Shown in pieces: positions 1-5,758 of a stretch of 6,458 nt of DNA. Origin of the DNA: Spirochaetales bacterium. Lineage in GTDB: Bacteria > Spirochaetota > Spirochaetia > DSM-27196 > SLST01. A model generated the notes under the pieces. The model did no database searches. It had not been told where the DNA came from and was given only the letters and a program-made list of their open reading frames with translations. The stretch lies in assembly GCA_007130265.1 (NCBI GenBank), contig SLST01000429.1, positions 1 through 6,458 on the forward strand, in the 5' to 3' direction. The translations under genes and the position numbers were made by a program. How positions within the stretch are numbered: the stretch's first letter is position 1; the number at the start of each line of letters is the position of its first letter.

Positions 1-12
1 CGCGGTCGGCAG

Positions 13-417
13 TCACCGGTTGCGGGCCGACATGCACTCGATGACTGCAGACGAGAGAAGACCCGAGCGTGTCTCACCTTCGGGCCGCGCGAACGCATCC
101 ACCTTTGAGAGGAGATGCGCCGGGATCGATGCGTTGATCCGTCGCACGTCGGTCGATAGCAGTGCCGGGTCGACGTCGACGAGTGCCCAGGTCAGATCAG
201 GCGCGCTCGACTGCGTCCTGAGTGTGGTGATCGAGGTTGGCCCCGGCACCGCCTCTCCGTCCAGCAGCAGACCCTCCAAGTTCGTGAGAATTGCGTCAGC
301 CGCGTTCTCAAGGGCCTCTTCGACTGTTGTCCCGGCCGAGAAACAACCAGGCAGATCGCGAACGGTCACACCGAAGTCGCTGGCTGGATCCTTCTCAAAG
401 TAAACAGCGTACCTCAT
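13..417 (-). CDS. hicB: HicB-family antitoxin with ribbon-helix-helix DNA-binding domain
   Basis: This 134-residue protein is the antitoxin of a HicAB type II toxin-antitoxin pair. In this family HicB binds and neutralises the HicA RNase and represses its own operon. Residues 1-65 are the partial RNase-H-like HicB fold: it opens MRYAVYFEKD, then FGVTVRDLPGCFSAGTT (about 15-31), then EEALENAADAI, all hallmarks of the family. Residues about 91-130 (VRRINASIPAHLLSKVDAFA, then GETRSGLLSSA) read as a ribbon-helix-helix DNA-binding domain, so autoregulation is likely. The ATG at 417 lies one base after the hicA stop codon. A GGAGGAG-type ribosome-binding site sits inside the 3' end of hicA, about 6 bases before the start, which suggests translational coupling. 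The stop is TGA at 13-15. The length is normal for the RHH-type HicB and nothing looks damaged. Confidence 0.93.
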   Translation of the reverse strand: MRYAVYFEKDPASDFGVTVRDLPGCFSAGTTVEEALENAADAILTNLEGLLLDGEAVPGPTSITTLRTQSSAPDLTWALVDVDPALLSTDVRRINASIPAHLLSKVDAFARPEGETRSGLLSSAVIECMSARNR

Positions 418-418
418 G

Positions 419-625
419 TCAGCTCCTCCAAGGCAGACCCGCCTGTTGGAAGATTCTACGCGCTGTCCCGACGGGCAGATCGGCCTTCGGGTCAGGAATG
501 GTGATGTTGGCCGGCTCGCTGGGGTGCTTGAAGTGATGGTGGCGACCGCTGACGTTGCAGACGAACCAACCGTCTTCCCTGAGCGGCCTGATCACATCGG
601 CACTCCGCACGTGTGTCTGATTCAC
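419..625 (-). CDS. hicA: HicA-family toxin, mRNA interferase
   Basis: This protein of about 68 residues is the toxin of the HicAB pair, a small double-stranded-RNA-binding-fold RNase that cleaves mRNA when free of HicB. The family pattern is clear: SADVIRPLREDGWFV (8-22), then GRHHHFKHP (27-35) with the catalytic histidine, then ITIPDPKADLPVGTARRIFQQAGL (41-64). The usual motif is GSHHxF, and here Arg28 replaces the common Ser. The longest start is a GTG at 625 with only a weak AGGTG site upstream. A second GTG at 610 would give VRSADVIRPL, which matches the usual HicA N-terminus (about 60 residues) better, so the start is unsettled. The gene comes first in the operon and ends one base before hicB. 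Confidence 0.92.
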   Translation of the reverse strand: MNQTHVRSADVIRPLREDGWFVCNVSGRHHHFKHPSEPANITIPDPKADLPVGTARRIFQQAGLPWRS

Positions 626-804
626 TCCAACGACACCTGGCTCAATGCGACGCGTCTGCGTCAGGACTCGGACGTGTCATCGCCGCGGTCCCTTCTTCCG
701 TTTGACGAACGACTTGTCAGAGGACGATTCGAAGACGTGGCATCCTATGTCAATGGAACCCGCCGTCCAGCTGCCCGATTCGCTCTACCGTGGCAATGTG
801 CGCT
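626..804. other. Gap between the UroD-like gene and hicA, no gene seen
   Basis: This 179-base stretch separates the 3' end of the UroD-like gene from the hicA start. I see no convincing coding region, tRNA or intrinsic terminator in it. It must carry the hicAB promoter, and one weak candidate is listed separately. The minus-strand frame of hicA stays open to about position 675 but has no better start codon or ribosome-binding site there. Confidence 0.6.
724..753 (-). promoter_or_regulatory. Weak candidate hicAB promoter
   Basis: On the minus strand a perfect TTGACA (-35, at 753-748) is followed after 18 bases by AATCGT (729-724), which matches TATAAT at only 3 of 6 positions. The predicted start of transcription would be about 90 bases before hicA. 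The good -35 makes it worth noting, and the poor -10 keeps confidence low. Confidence 0.25.
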
Positions 805-2001
805 TCAACCGCGGGACGATCGGCGCAGCGTAGCGGCGCCGGCGACGAGCCTCCCGTCCCCGTACCGTCCGTAGCGATCCGCTGCCTCGCGGAGCGCGAG
901 GAGGTTTTCCTTCAGCGCCGAACGCGGAACGACACATCCGGACCCGAGCACGAACCCGCCACGCGCGCCCGCCTCCTCAATGCAGCGGCGCGTCTCGCCG
1001 CGTACCGACTCCGGCGTGCCGTCGACGAACGAAAGGGTGTTGACGCCGCCCATCAGGGACACGGCGTCGCCCACGCGCTGGCGGATGTCGGCCGGCGTGA
1101 ACCCGCCGAGCGGGTCAAGTGGGCCGACGCAGTCGAGTCCGGTCTTCACGAGGTCCTCTGCGATGGGGAGCACATTGCCGCAGATGTGACAGTAGATCCG
1201 TGCGCGCGGGGAGTAGGAGTGAACCTCGTCGCAGAAGGCCTTCATGTGCGGGTAGACGAACTCGCGCCAATGGGCCGGGGACATCACGCTCATGTTTCCC
1301 ACCGAATCGTTGAGACGCAACACGTGGATTCCCCGGTCGATGTTGAACCTCGCCTTCTCCGCGGCGATCGCAACACCCTTCTCCATGACGCGATGCACGA
1401 GTATCGGCTCCTCGAGCAGATCCATCATTGCCTGCGTCATCCCGCGCAGACAGACGAGAAAGGCCATCGTACCGGACGAGCAGTCGCCGAAGATCGCGAT
1501 ATCGTCGCCCAGATCACGACGCGCGGCATCGAGGCGGTCGCCCCAGCCGAGCTGTTCGTAGTACTCCTTGGATGGTACGACGATCCGGGCGGCCTCGGCT
1601 GCGCTGTGAATCACCGGCGTCTCTGTCGACCAGTGGTGGTGGTGCGCCATCGTGTACGGATCAGTCACGTCGTAGCGGGCCGGATCGCGGAGCCGGGTTT
1701 GCAGGCCGCCCTGCATGTCGATCTCGCCTACCATTTCTCCGGCTGCGTCGATCTCGTACACCGTTCCCTCGCGCGCTGCGGTCTTGCGCGCGGGGAAGTG
1801 GAAGAGCCGCACCGCATCTACCTTGCACAGTCGCCCGGCGTCCGCGATCACGCGGAGCGCCGTATTCGGGTCGCGGATTACATCCTCCAGATCCGTTCCG
1901 GTGAGGCGGGCCGCGAGATCGACCCAGATCTTGGGCACGACTGGTACCCGGTCGGGGACGCCGCCGCTCACGGCTTGATACGTTCGTTCCCATGCATTCA
2001 T
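805..2001 (-). CDS. UroD/MtaA-fold protein with HxC...C metal motif
   Basis: This 398-residue protein belongs to the uroporphyrinogen-decarboxylase superfamily (TIM barrel), which includes HemE and the zinc-dependent corrinoid methyltransferases MtaA, MtbA and CmuA. The N-terminus ERTYQAVSGGVPDRVPVVP (5-23) is the usual opening. CHICGN (271-276) supplies His272 and Cys274, and GSGCVVP (353-359) supplies Cys356. Together these fit the HxC...C zinc site of the methyltransferases, which true HemE lacks. GPLDPLGGFTPADI (293-306) and SLMGGVNT (315-322) are also family-typical. It is therefore more likely a methyltransferase or a related demethylase than a heme-pathway enzyme, although no corrinoid protein gene is in view. 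An AHHHHW cluster (119-124) is unusual. The ATG at 2001 follows GAGGAGG by 7 bases. It is the last gene of the minus-strand cluster, and its substrate is unknown. Confidence 0.85.
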   Translation of the reverse strand: MNAWERTYQAVSGGVPDRVPVVPKIWVDLAARLTGTDLEDVIRDPNTALRVIADAGRLCKVDAVRLFHFPARKTAAREGTVYEIDAAGEMVGEIDMQGGLQTRLRDPARYDVTDPYTMAHHHHWSTETPVIHSAAEAARIVVPSKEYYEQLGWGDRLDAARRDLGDDIAIFGDCSSGTMAFLVCLRGMTQAMMDLLEEPILVHRVMEKGVAIAAEKARFNIDRGIHVLRLNDSVGNMSVMSPAHWREFVYPHMKAFCDEVHSYSPRARIYCHICGNVLPIAEDLVKTGLDCVGPLDPLGGFTPADIRQRVGDAVSLMGGVNTLSFVDGTPESVRGETRRCIEEAGARGGFVLGSGCVVPRSALKENLLALREAADRYGRYGDGRLVAGAATLRRSSRG

Positions 2002-2009
2002 CGTCGATC

Positions 2010-2056
2010 CTCCTCAGGAATCACAGTGGATTGCTCCCCGACCAGTGCGAGCGCGG
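2010..2056 (-). repeat. Direct repeat copy 1 (sulfatase tail plus ribosome-binding segment)
   Basis: These 47 bases match 4025-4071 at 42 positions, in the same orientation and 2,015 bases apart. The left end covers the GAGGAG ribosome-binding segment of the UroD-like gene. The right end covers sulfatase C-terminal codons. The longest identical run is 19 bases, at 2038-2056. The two copies bracket the 105-residue gene and the GH32-like gene. Confidence 0.85.
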
Positions 2057-2062
2057 CTTCCT
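2021..2062 (-). pseudogene. Remnant of a second sulfatase gene, C-terminal codons and stop only
   Basis: Read on the minus strand, this gap encodes RKPRSHWSGSNPL followed by TGA. The intact sulfatase ends PPRSHWSENNPL followed by TGA. Frame, stop position and the downstream ribosome-binding segment all correspond. Two of the four coding differences are synonymous (CCA/CCG and AAT/AAC), and two change residues (Gly/Glu and Ser/Asn). The frame closes upstream at a stop near 2087, within the GH32-like gene, so nothing longer survives. It is best explained as the leftover 3' end of a paralogous sulfatase gene that once preceded the UroD-like gene. Chance is unlikely given the 42/47 DNA match. Confidence 0.75.
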
Positions 2063-2067
2063 GTTCT

Positions 2068-3651
2068 TTACTTGATACGTACATCTCTATCACCCGGGAA
2101 CTTCGGCCCGCCACCGCCGACATAACCGCCGGACTCGCCGCTTGCGGAGCCGCTGACCCAGAAGGCGAAGAGGTCACCGTCAGTGAGTGTGAAACGGATA
2201 CGCACCGGACGACCCACCAGCGCCGAAAGATCGTTGCCGTGCTTCCACTCGAGCCGGACACAGGTCCGGTCACCGTTGAACGGCACCGACTGATTGAGCG
2301 CGAACGGTGCGATGGCCCGCGCTCTGCGATCAAGCAGCTCGGCCCGCAGAGCGCCGCCTTTGCGGATCGCGGCGTTGATGAACAGATATCTGCCGTTGAA
2401 GGTGACCGGGCGCGTGACAAGCACTTTTTCCTCTTCGCCCGCACGCACGGAGGCGAACCCGTCCCGGCGGAGCGTGGCCAGGTTGATCGTGATACCGGTG
2501 TAGACGCCGCGTCGGCCATCTCTGTCGATGCCGGAAGCAGCCATATAGTAGAAGAAGAGCCTGTCGTCCACCACGTTCAGGACGTTTCCCGCCGGCCTGA
2601 GATAGCCGAATTCCGGATGTCCAGGGCCGGCGTTTCGGACCGCATGTATGAAAGGCTCGCGCACTGGACGGTGCCAATGAAACCCGTCACGGCTGTAGCC
2701 CATCTGTATTTGGAGCAGTTTGGGAATCTGTTTCTCTTTGCAGACGTCATTCTCCGGGCCGTACCACACGTTGATCGCGCCGATCATGATGCTTTCATAC
2801 GGCGTGGCGAAGAGATCGTAGATCTGTGCGATGGAGGTCTGTTCGAGTTGATCGGATCCATCGTCTCTCTTGTCGGAGCGCAGCCACGGTACCACGCTAT
2901 CACGTACAGCGTTCCCGTTCACGAGTCCCTCAAATGAATCCACTTCTGAGTACCCTCGTGAACGTCCTTTATGCCCTCTGAGCTTTGGGTTGAAGACCCA
3001 TTTGTTGCGGAAAGGGTTGAAGAAGACGTTCGTGGTATCCAGCGAAAAGGTATCGGACCACCTTCCTTCCTCACGCCAGTAGATGCCGTCCGGGGAGCTC
3101 AGGAACACGTTGAAGTGGCTTTCATCCGTCCTTGACTCCCATCCGTATGCCTTGAAGCGCGTAGCTTCGTCGCTCTCCTTGTAATCCAGCAGAATCGAGC
3201 ACATCGCGAACCTCTCGTGGTGAGGCATCACGATATTGGTGGGCGGCATCGCGTCGAGTTCGGGCCGGCGCCAGCTCAGACCGTGCTCGCTGAGAAGCAG
3301 CGCTCGCGGTGCCACCCAGTGAGCCGGCGAGTACCACATCTTGAAGAGCTGCTCGCGTGCGTCCCAGAGTACCGGTTCGCCCACCAGGTAGACGGATGAG
3401 CCTTCGTAGTCCCTCTCGGGCGTCACAATGGGGTTTCCCAGGTGCTTTTCAGGCTGATGAAAGACGCGCTGCATGGTGGTGTCCTGGATCAGGAAGTCAT
3501 CAATGAAGAGCTGGCGACCGACATCGACAGGGATATGCTCGGGCGGGCTGTCAAGATAGGGCACGGGCATTTGTTCGTTGGTTTCATCAGAAGAACCCTT
3601 CGGCGGCCATTCGGCCGGCAGAACGATACCGTTGTACAATTCTTCGCTCAT
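2068..3651 (-). CDS. GH32-like five-bladed beta-propeller protein
   Basis: This 527-residue protein resembles the large group annotated as glycosyl hydrolase family 32 N-terminal-like proteins, common in Planctomycetota and relatives. IPVDVGRQLFIDDFLI (40-55), followed by the VFHQPEKHLGNPIV segment (63-76), is the typical opening of that group. Repeated propeller-blade elements follow: LFKMWYSP (102-109), VFLSSPDGIYW (182-192), MGYSRDGFHWHRP (317-329) and LFFYYMAASG (365-374). Residues about 395-500 look like the usual C-terminal beta-sandwich. I see no signal peptide, so a cytoplasmic location is inferred. The hydrolytic activity of these relatives is mostly untested, so sugar binding or hydrolysis is a family guess. 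The ATG at 3651 has GGAGA about 8 bases upstream and overlaps a minicistron stop as ATGA. The protein ends with a lysine- and arginine-containing tail just before the sulfatase remnant. Confidence 0.8.
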   Translation of the reverse strand: MSEELYNGIVLPAEWPPKGSSDETNEQMPVPYLDSPPEHIPVDVGRQLFIDDFLIQDTTMQRVFHQPEKHLGNPIVTPERDYEGSSVYLVGEPVLWDAREQLFKMWYSPAHWVAPRALLLSEHGLSWRRPELDAMPPTNIVMPHHERFAMCSILLDYKESDEATRFKAYGWESRTDESHFNVFLSSPDGIYWREEGRWSDTFSLDTTNVFFNPFRNKWVFNPKLRGHKGRSRGYSEVDSFEGLVNGNAVRDSVVPWLRSDKRDDGSDQLEQTSIAQIYDLFATPYESIMIGAINVWYGPENDVCKEKQIPKLLQIQMGYSRDGFHWHRPVREPFIHAVRNAGPGHPEFGYLRPAGNVLNVVDDRLFFYYMAASGIDRDGRRGVYTGITINLATLRRDGFASVRAGEEEKVLVTRPVTFNGRYLFINAAIRKGGALRAELLDRRARAIAPFALNQSVPFNGDRTCVRLEWKHGNDLSALVGRPVRIRFTLTDGDLFAFWVSGSASGESGGYVGGGGPKFPGDRDVRIK

Positions 3652-3701
3652 ACAGTTGTCTCCGTGTCTTCAAATTCCTCCAGTCGGAACCGGACGCTCA
3701 T
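3648..3701 (-). CDS. Possible 17-codon minicistron or frameshifted tail of the 105-residue gene
   Basis: A 17-codon frame (MSVRFRLEEFEDTETTV) starts at an ATG that overlaps the stop of the 105-residue gene as ATGA. It ends at a TGA that overlaps the start codon of the GH32-like gene, again as ATGA. It therefore bridges the two genes exactly. It has no ribosome-binding site of its own, so it would need translational reinitiation. Alternatively it is the true C-terminus of the upstream gene, displaced by a one-base insertion or deletion near 3700-3735. The peptide is acidic and looks like ordinary protein sequence. Whether it is translated cannot be settled from sequence alone. Confidence 0.4.
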   Translation of the reverse strand: MSVRFRLEEFEDTETTV

Positions 3702-4015
3702 GATGGATCGCAGTTCATCGCCGGGGCAGGGACGAACGTCCCGCCGGGAAGCACCTCGAGTCTCGGGTTGGTGCGGACCAGGATGCACAACAACTCGCCT
3801 TCGCGGACGAGCAGCAGCAGTTGCCCACAGCCCCACGAACGAACGCGCGACCCCTGCCAGTCGCAGACGATAGTCTCGCCATCGGACAGCACCAGCGTGC
3901 GCTGGTGTCCATTCCACACGGCCTTGGTGCCGCGTGCCATGACGAAACGCCGTGCCGTTTTCCACGAGACGTCCACAATCGGCAGGGTGATGCGCTTGCG
4001 CAGTGTCTCGCTCAT
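3698..4015 (-). CDS. Conserved-position small protein of unknown function
   Basis: I do not recognise this 105-residue protein. It opens MSETLRKRITLPIVDVSW, and its centre is rich in beta-forming stretches: TLVLSDGETIVCDW at about 40-53, then GQLLLLVREGELLCILVRT. It has four cysteines, no signal peptide and no clear membrane segment. The likely fold is a small beta-rich domain (inference). The ATG at 4015 follows a GAGGAGAGG ribosome-binding site and lies 20 bases after the sulfatase stop, so it is probably co-transcribed. Composition supports this frame over the arginine-rich overlapping frames on the same strand. The last residues (PAPAMNCDPS) look less protein-like than the adjacent frame, so a frameshift near the end is possible and would extend it to about 122 residues. 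Confidence 0.6.
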   Translation of the reverse strand: MSETLRKRITLPIVDVSWKTARRFVMARGTKAVWNGHQRTLVLSDGETIVCDWQGSRVRSWGCGQLLLLVREGELLCILVRTNPRLEVLPGGTFVPAPAMNCDPS

Positions 4016-4024
4016 TCAGTGCCT

Positions 4025-4071
4025 CTCCTCACGAATCACAGCGGGTTGTTCTCCGACCAGTGCGAGCGCGG
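4025..4071 (-). repeat. Direct repeat copy 2 (end of intact sulfatase gene plus ribosome-binding segment)
   Basis: This is the counterpart of the copy at 2010-2056 (42 of 47 bases identical, same orientation). It covers the last codons and stop of the intact sulfatase and the GAGGAG segment that serves the 105-residue gene. Confidence 0.85.
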
Positions 4072-5520
4072 AGGGAAGTGTTCACCTCCGCGCCCGGCGT
4101 TGTACCGTAGATCCATGTCGTTCACTTCGGCTGCAAGGCTGTATACGAGGTCGGCCCTGAGCTCGCGGTGCGCGGGGTCGGACCACAGGTCGTTGAGTTC
4201 CTGTGGATCGTCGCGGAGGTTGAAGAGCTGGCCGGCAGGGCTGTCGGGGTCCGACCGTGAGAAGTAGAGCGAGAGCTTGTGGTCGCCGGTGCGAAGCATC
4301 GCGGCATTGATCGGCGGATCGAAGTAGCGTTTTGTGTCGCAGATACCGGTGCCGCGGTAGAGGCAGACGGCGGTTCCACCGGGAGACTCCGTGTTTCCGA
4401 GCCTCTCGATCAGGTCGCGCGATTGCGGCATGGTCGAACGGGTCTCTGCCTCGTCGACCCCGGCCGCGTGCAGGACGGTCGAGGCGATGTCGTGACCCTG
4501 CACGATACCTTCGTGGACGGTTCCAGGTTCGACCGATCCCGGCGCGCGGAGGATAAGCGGTACTCTGACGCACGGTTCGTAGAAGAATGCGCCCTTCGCC
4601 AGGAGTCCGTGATCGCCGAGCATGTCACCATGGTCGCTCGTAAAGATGACGAGCGTATCGTCGGCATACCCGAGCTCGTCGAGCGCGTCGAGGATTCGCC
4701 CTACCTCACGATCGAGGAACGCCACCGATGCGAAGTATCCGGTGCGCATGCGTCTGATGTCGTCATCCGTGTACGAAGTGAAGGCGCCCAGATAGGAGTG
4801 TTCGTGCTCGCGTCTGACGCCTTCCGGGACGGTGTTCCAGTCGCGAGGGCCGCGCAGCGGTGCCGGCATCCCGGCCTGATTCACGAGTGACTCGGCGCTT
4901 TCCGGGAAGTCGTTGTACGGGTCGTGCGGATCGAAGAAGCTCGCGTAGCAGAAGAAGGGCGCGCTGCGGTCGTGGCGCGCAAGGAAATCGATCGTCCGTT
5001 CGGCCACCCATCGTGTCTGGTGCGCCTCCTCCGGGAAGTGACCCAGATGGCGACCCTTCTGCCGAAGGGCGTCTGATACCGAAGGATGATTGGCCTCGAG
5101 CCACGGGAGATAGCCGTTGAGCTTGCTTGGCGGGAGATACGGAGACTTCGATTCTTCGTAGATCTCGAAGCCGTCGTGCTGATGCCGATGGTCCTGCTCA
5201 AGGATGCGGCTCGAAAGGTGCAGCTTGCCAAAGAGCGCTGTGCGGTACCCGAGTTCCTGTAGCCTTGAAGGGAACGGACGTTCGTCGGCGGGAAGGTCGT
5301 CGTGCAACCGGTAGACCCCGTGACCCGGGAGAGGCTTGCCGGTGAAGATGCTGGCCCGGCTCGGCGTACAGATCGGGTTGTTCACGTAGCACTGGGTGAA
5401 GAGCGCCCCCTGTGAGGCAAGATGGTCGAGGTTGGGCGTCTCGATCGCGGTGCATCCGTAGCAGCTGAGCGAATCGAAGCGCTGCTGATCCGTCATGATG
5501 AATAGGATGTTCTGCGGCAT
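4036..5520 (-). CDS. Type I (formylglycine-dependent) sulfatase
   Basis: This 494-residue enzyme is predicted to hydrolyse a sulfate ester, probably on a sugar or glycan. The N-terminus NILFIMTDQQRFD (4-16) is typical, with Asp11 as a metal ligand and Gln12 where many relatives have a second Asp. CTPSRASIFTG (51-61) is the C-x-P-S-R signature, so Cys51 should be converted to formylglycine by a maturase encoded elsewhere. Other expected active-site segments are FGKLH (97-101), FFDPHDPY (195-202), TSDHGDMLGDHG (294-305, with Asp296 and His297) and LLAKG (306-310). The length is normal. No signal peptide follows the chosen start, so cytoplasmic action on an imported substrate is inferred. The ATG at 5520 is chosen because the family begins here and GGAG lies 6 bases upstream. 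The open frame continues to 5808, but that extension has no family character. It is the first gene of the minus-strand cluster. Confidence 0.95.
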   Translation of the reverse strand: MPQNILFIMTDQQRFDSLSCYGCTAIETPNLDHLASQGALFTQCYVNNPICTPSRASIFTGKPLPGHGVYRLHDDLPADERPFPSRLQELGYRTALFGKLHLSSRILEQDHRHQHDGFEIYEESKSPYLPPSKLNGYLPWLEANHPSVSDALRQKGRHLGHFPEEAHQTRWVAERTIDFLARHDRSAPFFCYASFFDPHDPYNDFPESAESLVNQAGMPAPLRGPRDWNTVPEGVRREHEHSYLGAFTSYTDDDIRRMRTGYFASVAFLDREVGRILDALDELGYADDTLVIFTSDHGDMLGDHGLLAKGAFFYEPCVRVPLILRAPGSVEPGTVHEGIVQGHDIASTVLHAAGVDEAETRSTMPQSRDLIERLGNTESPGGTAVCLYRGTGICDTKRYFDPPINAAMLRTGDHKLSLYFSRSDPDSPAGQLFNLRDDPQELNDLWSDPAHRELRADLVYSLAAEVNDMDLRYNAGRGGEHFPPRSHWSENNPL

Positions 5521-5532
5521 GGAGTGCTCCGG

Positions 5533-5552
5533 TGTTCGTGATGACGAACGAT
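5533..5552. promoter_or_regulatory. Candidate operator 1, in the sulfatase leader
   Basis: This site contains a perfect inverted repeat, GTTCGT-GATG-ACGAAC (5534-5549). It lies between the -10 box of the sulfatase promoter and the ribosome-binding site, where a bound repressor would block transcription. It matches a second site at 5706-5725 at 15 of 20 positions, including TGTTCG at the left and GAACGAT at the right. The regulator is not encoded in the window. Confidence 0.55.
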
Positions 5553-5560
5553 ATTGACCC

Positions 5561-5589
5561 ATCATACCCTGCGCTCGCGTTGGCATCAA
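5561..5589 (-). promoter_or_regulatory. Sigma-70-type promoter for the sulfatase operon
   Basis: On the minus strand TTGATG (-35, 5589-5584) and TATGAT (-10, 5566-5561) are separated by exactly 17 bases. They match consensus at 4 of 6 and 5 of 6 positions. The predicted transcription start is about 5554, giving a leader of roughly 34 bases that contains candidate operator 1 and the GGAG ribosome-binding site (5530-5527). Confidence 0.6.
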
Positions 5590-5705
5590 GGTGAGGGCAC
5601 CGCTCAGACGACGTAATCCGGCGCGGAGACTCGCTCCTGGAGCCTTTACAGGGGGGGCGAGGCGGGGTAGACTCAGAAAACCTTGGGATGGCGGCGAGAC
5701 AAGAC

Positions 5706-5725
5706 TGTTCGATATTCTGAACGAT
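5706..5725. promoter_or_regulatory. Candidate operator 2, upstream of the DHDPS-like gene
   Basis: TGTTCG-N7-GAACGAT recurs here in the same orientation as at 5533-5552, with a GTTC-N8-GAAC inverted core. It ends 33 bases before the GTG start of the divergent gene. I could not find a clear promoter for that gene; AT-rich bases inside this site (GATATT) could serve as a -10. Confidence 0.5.
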
Positions 5726-5748
5726 CGCCCGGTATCGCCCAAGTTGAC

Positions 5749-5753
5749 GGAGG
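5749..5753 (+). promoter_or_regulatory. Ribosome-binding site that fixes a GTG start
   Basis: GGAGG lies 5 bases before the GTG at 5759. The next in-frame ATG, at 5792, falls inside the conserved N-terminal strand (ATMVTPF) and has no such site, so the GTG is preferred. Confidence 0.75.
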
Positions 5754-5758
5754 TAAGA

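Noticed and set aside
626..804. Intrinsic terminator after the UroD-like gene
   Set aside because: No stable stem followed by a T-run could be found on the minus strand.
790..2937. 715-codon plus-strand open frame opposite the UroD-like and GH32-like genes
   Set aside because: It lies antisense to two genes with clear family motifs, its translation is rich in Arg, His and Val without any recognisable domain, and long antisense open frames are common in high-GC coding DNA.
3648..3965. Alternative 105-codon minus-strand frame overlapping the small hypothetical gene
   Set aside because: Most of it is arginine-rich and shadow-like. Only its last 17-25 codons look plausible, and those are reported separately as a minicistron or frameshifted tail.
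5651..5688. G-rich tract (runs of 7 and 4 G, then GGG) as a possible G-quadruplex
   Set aside because: Four runs are reached only with a long final loop of about 17 bases, so the case is weak.
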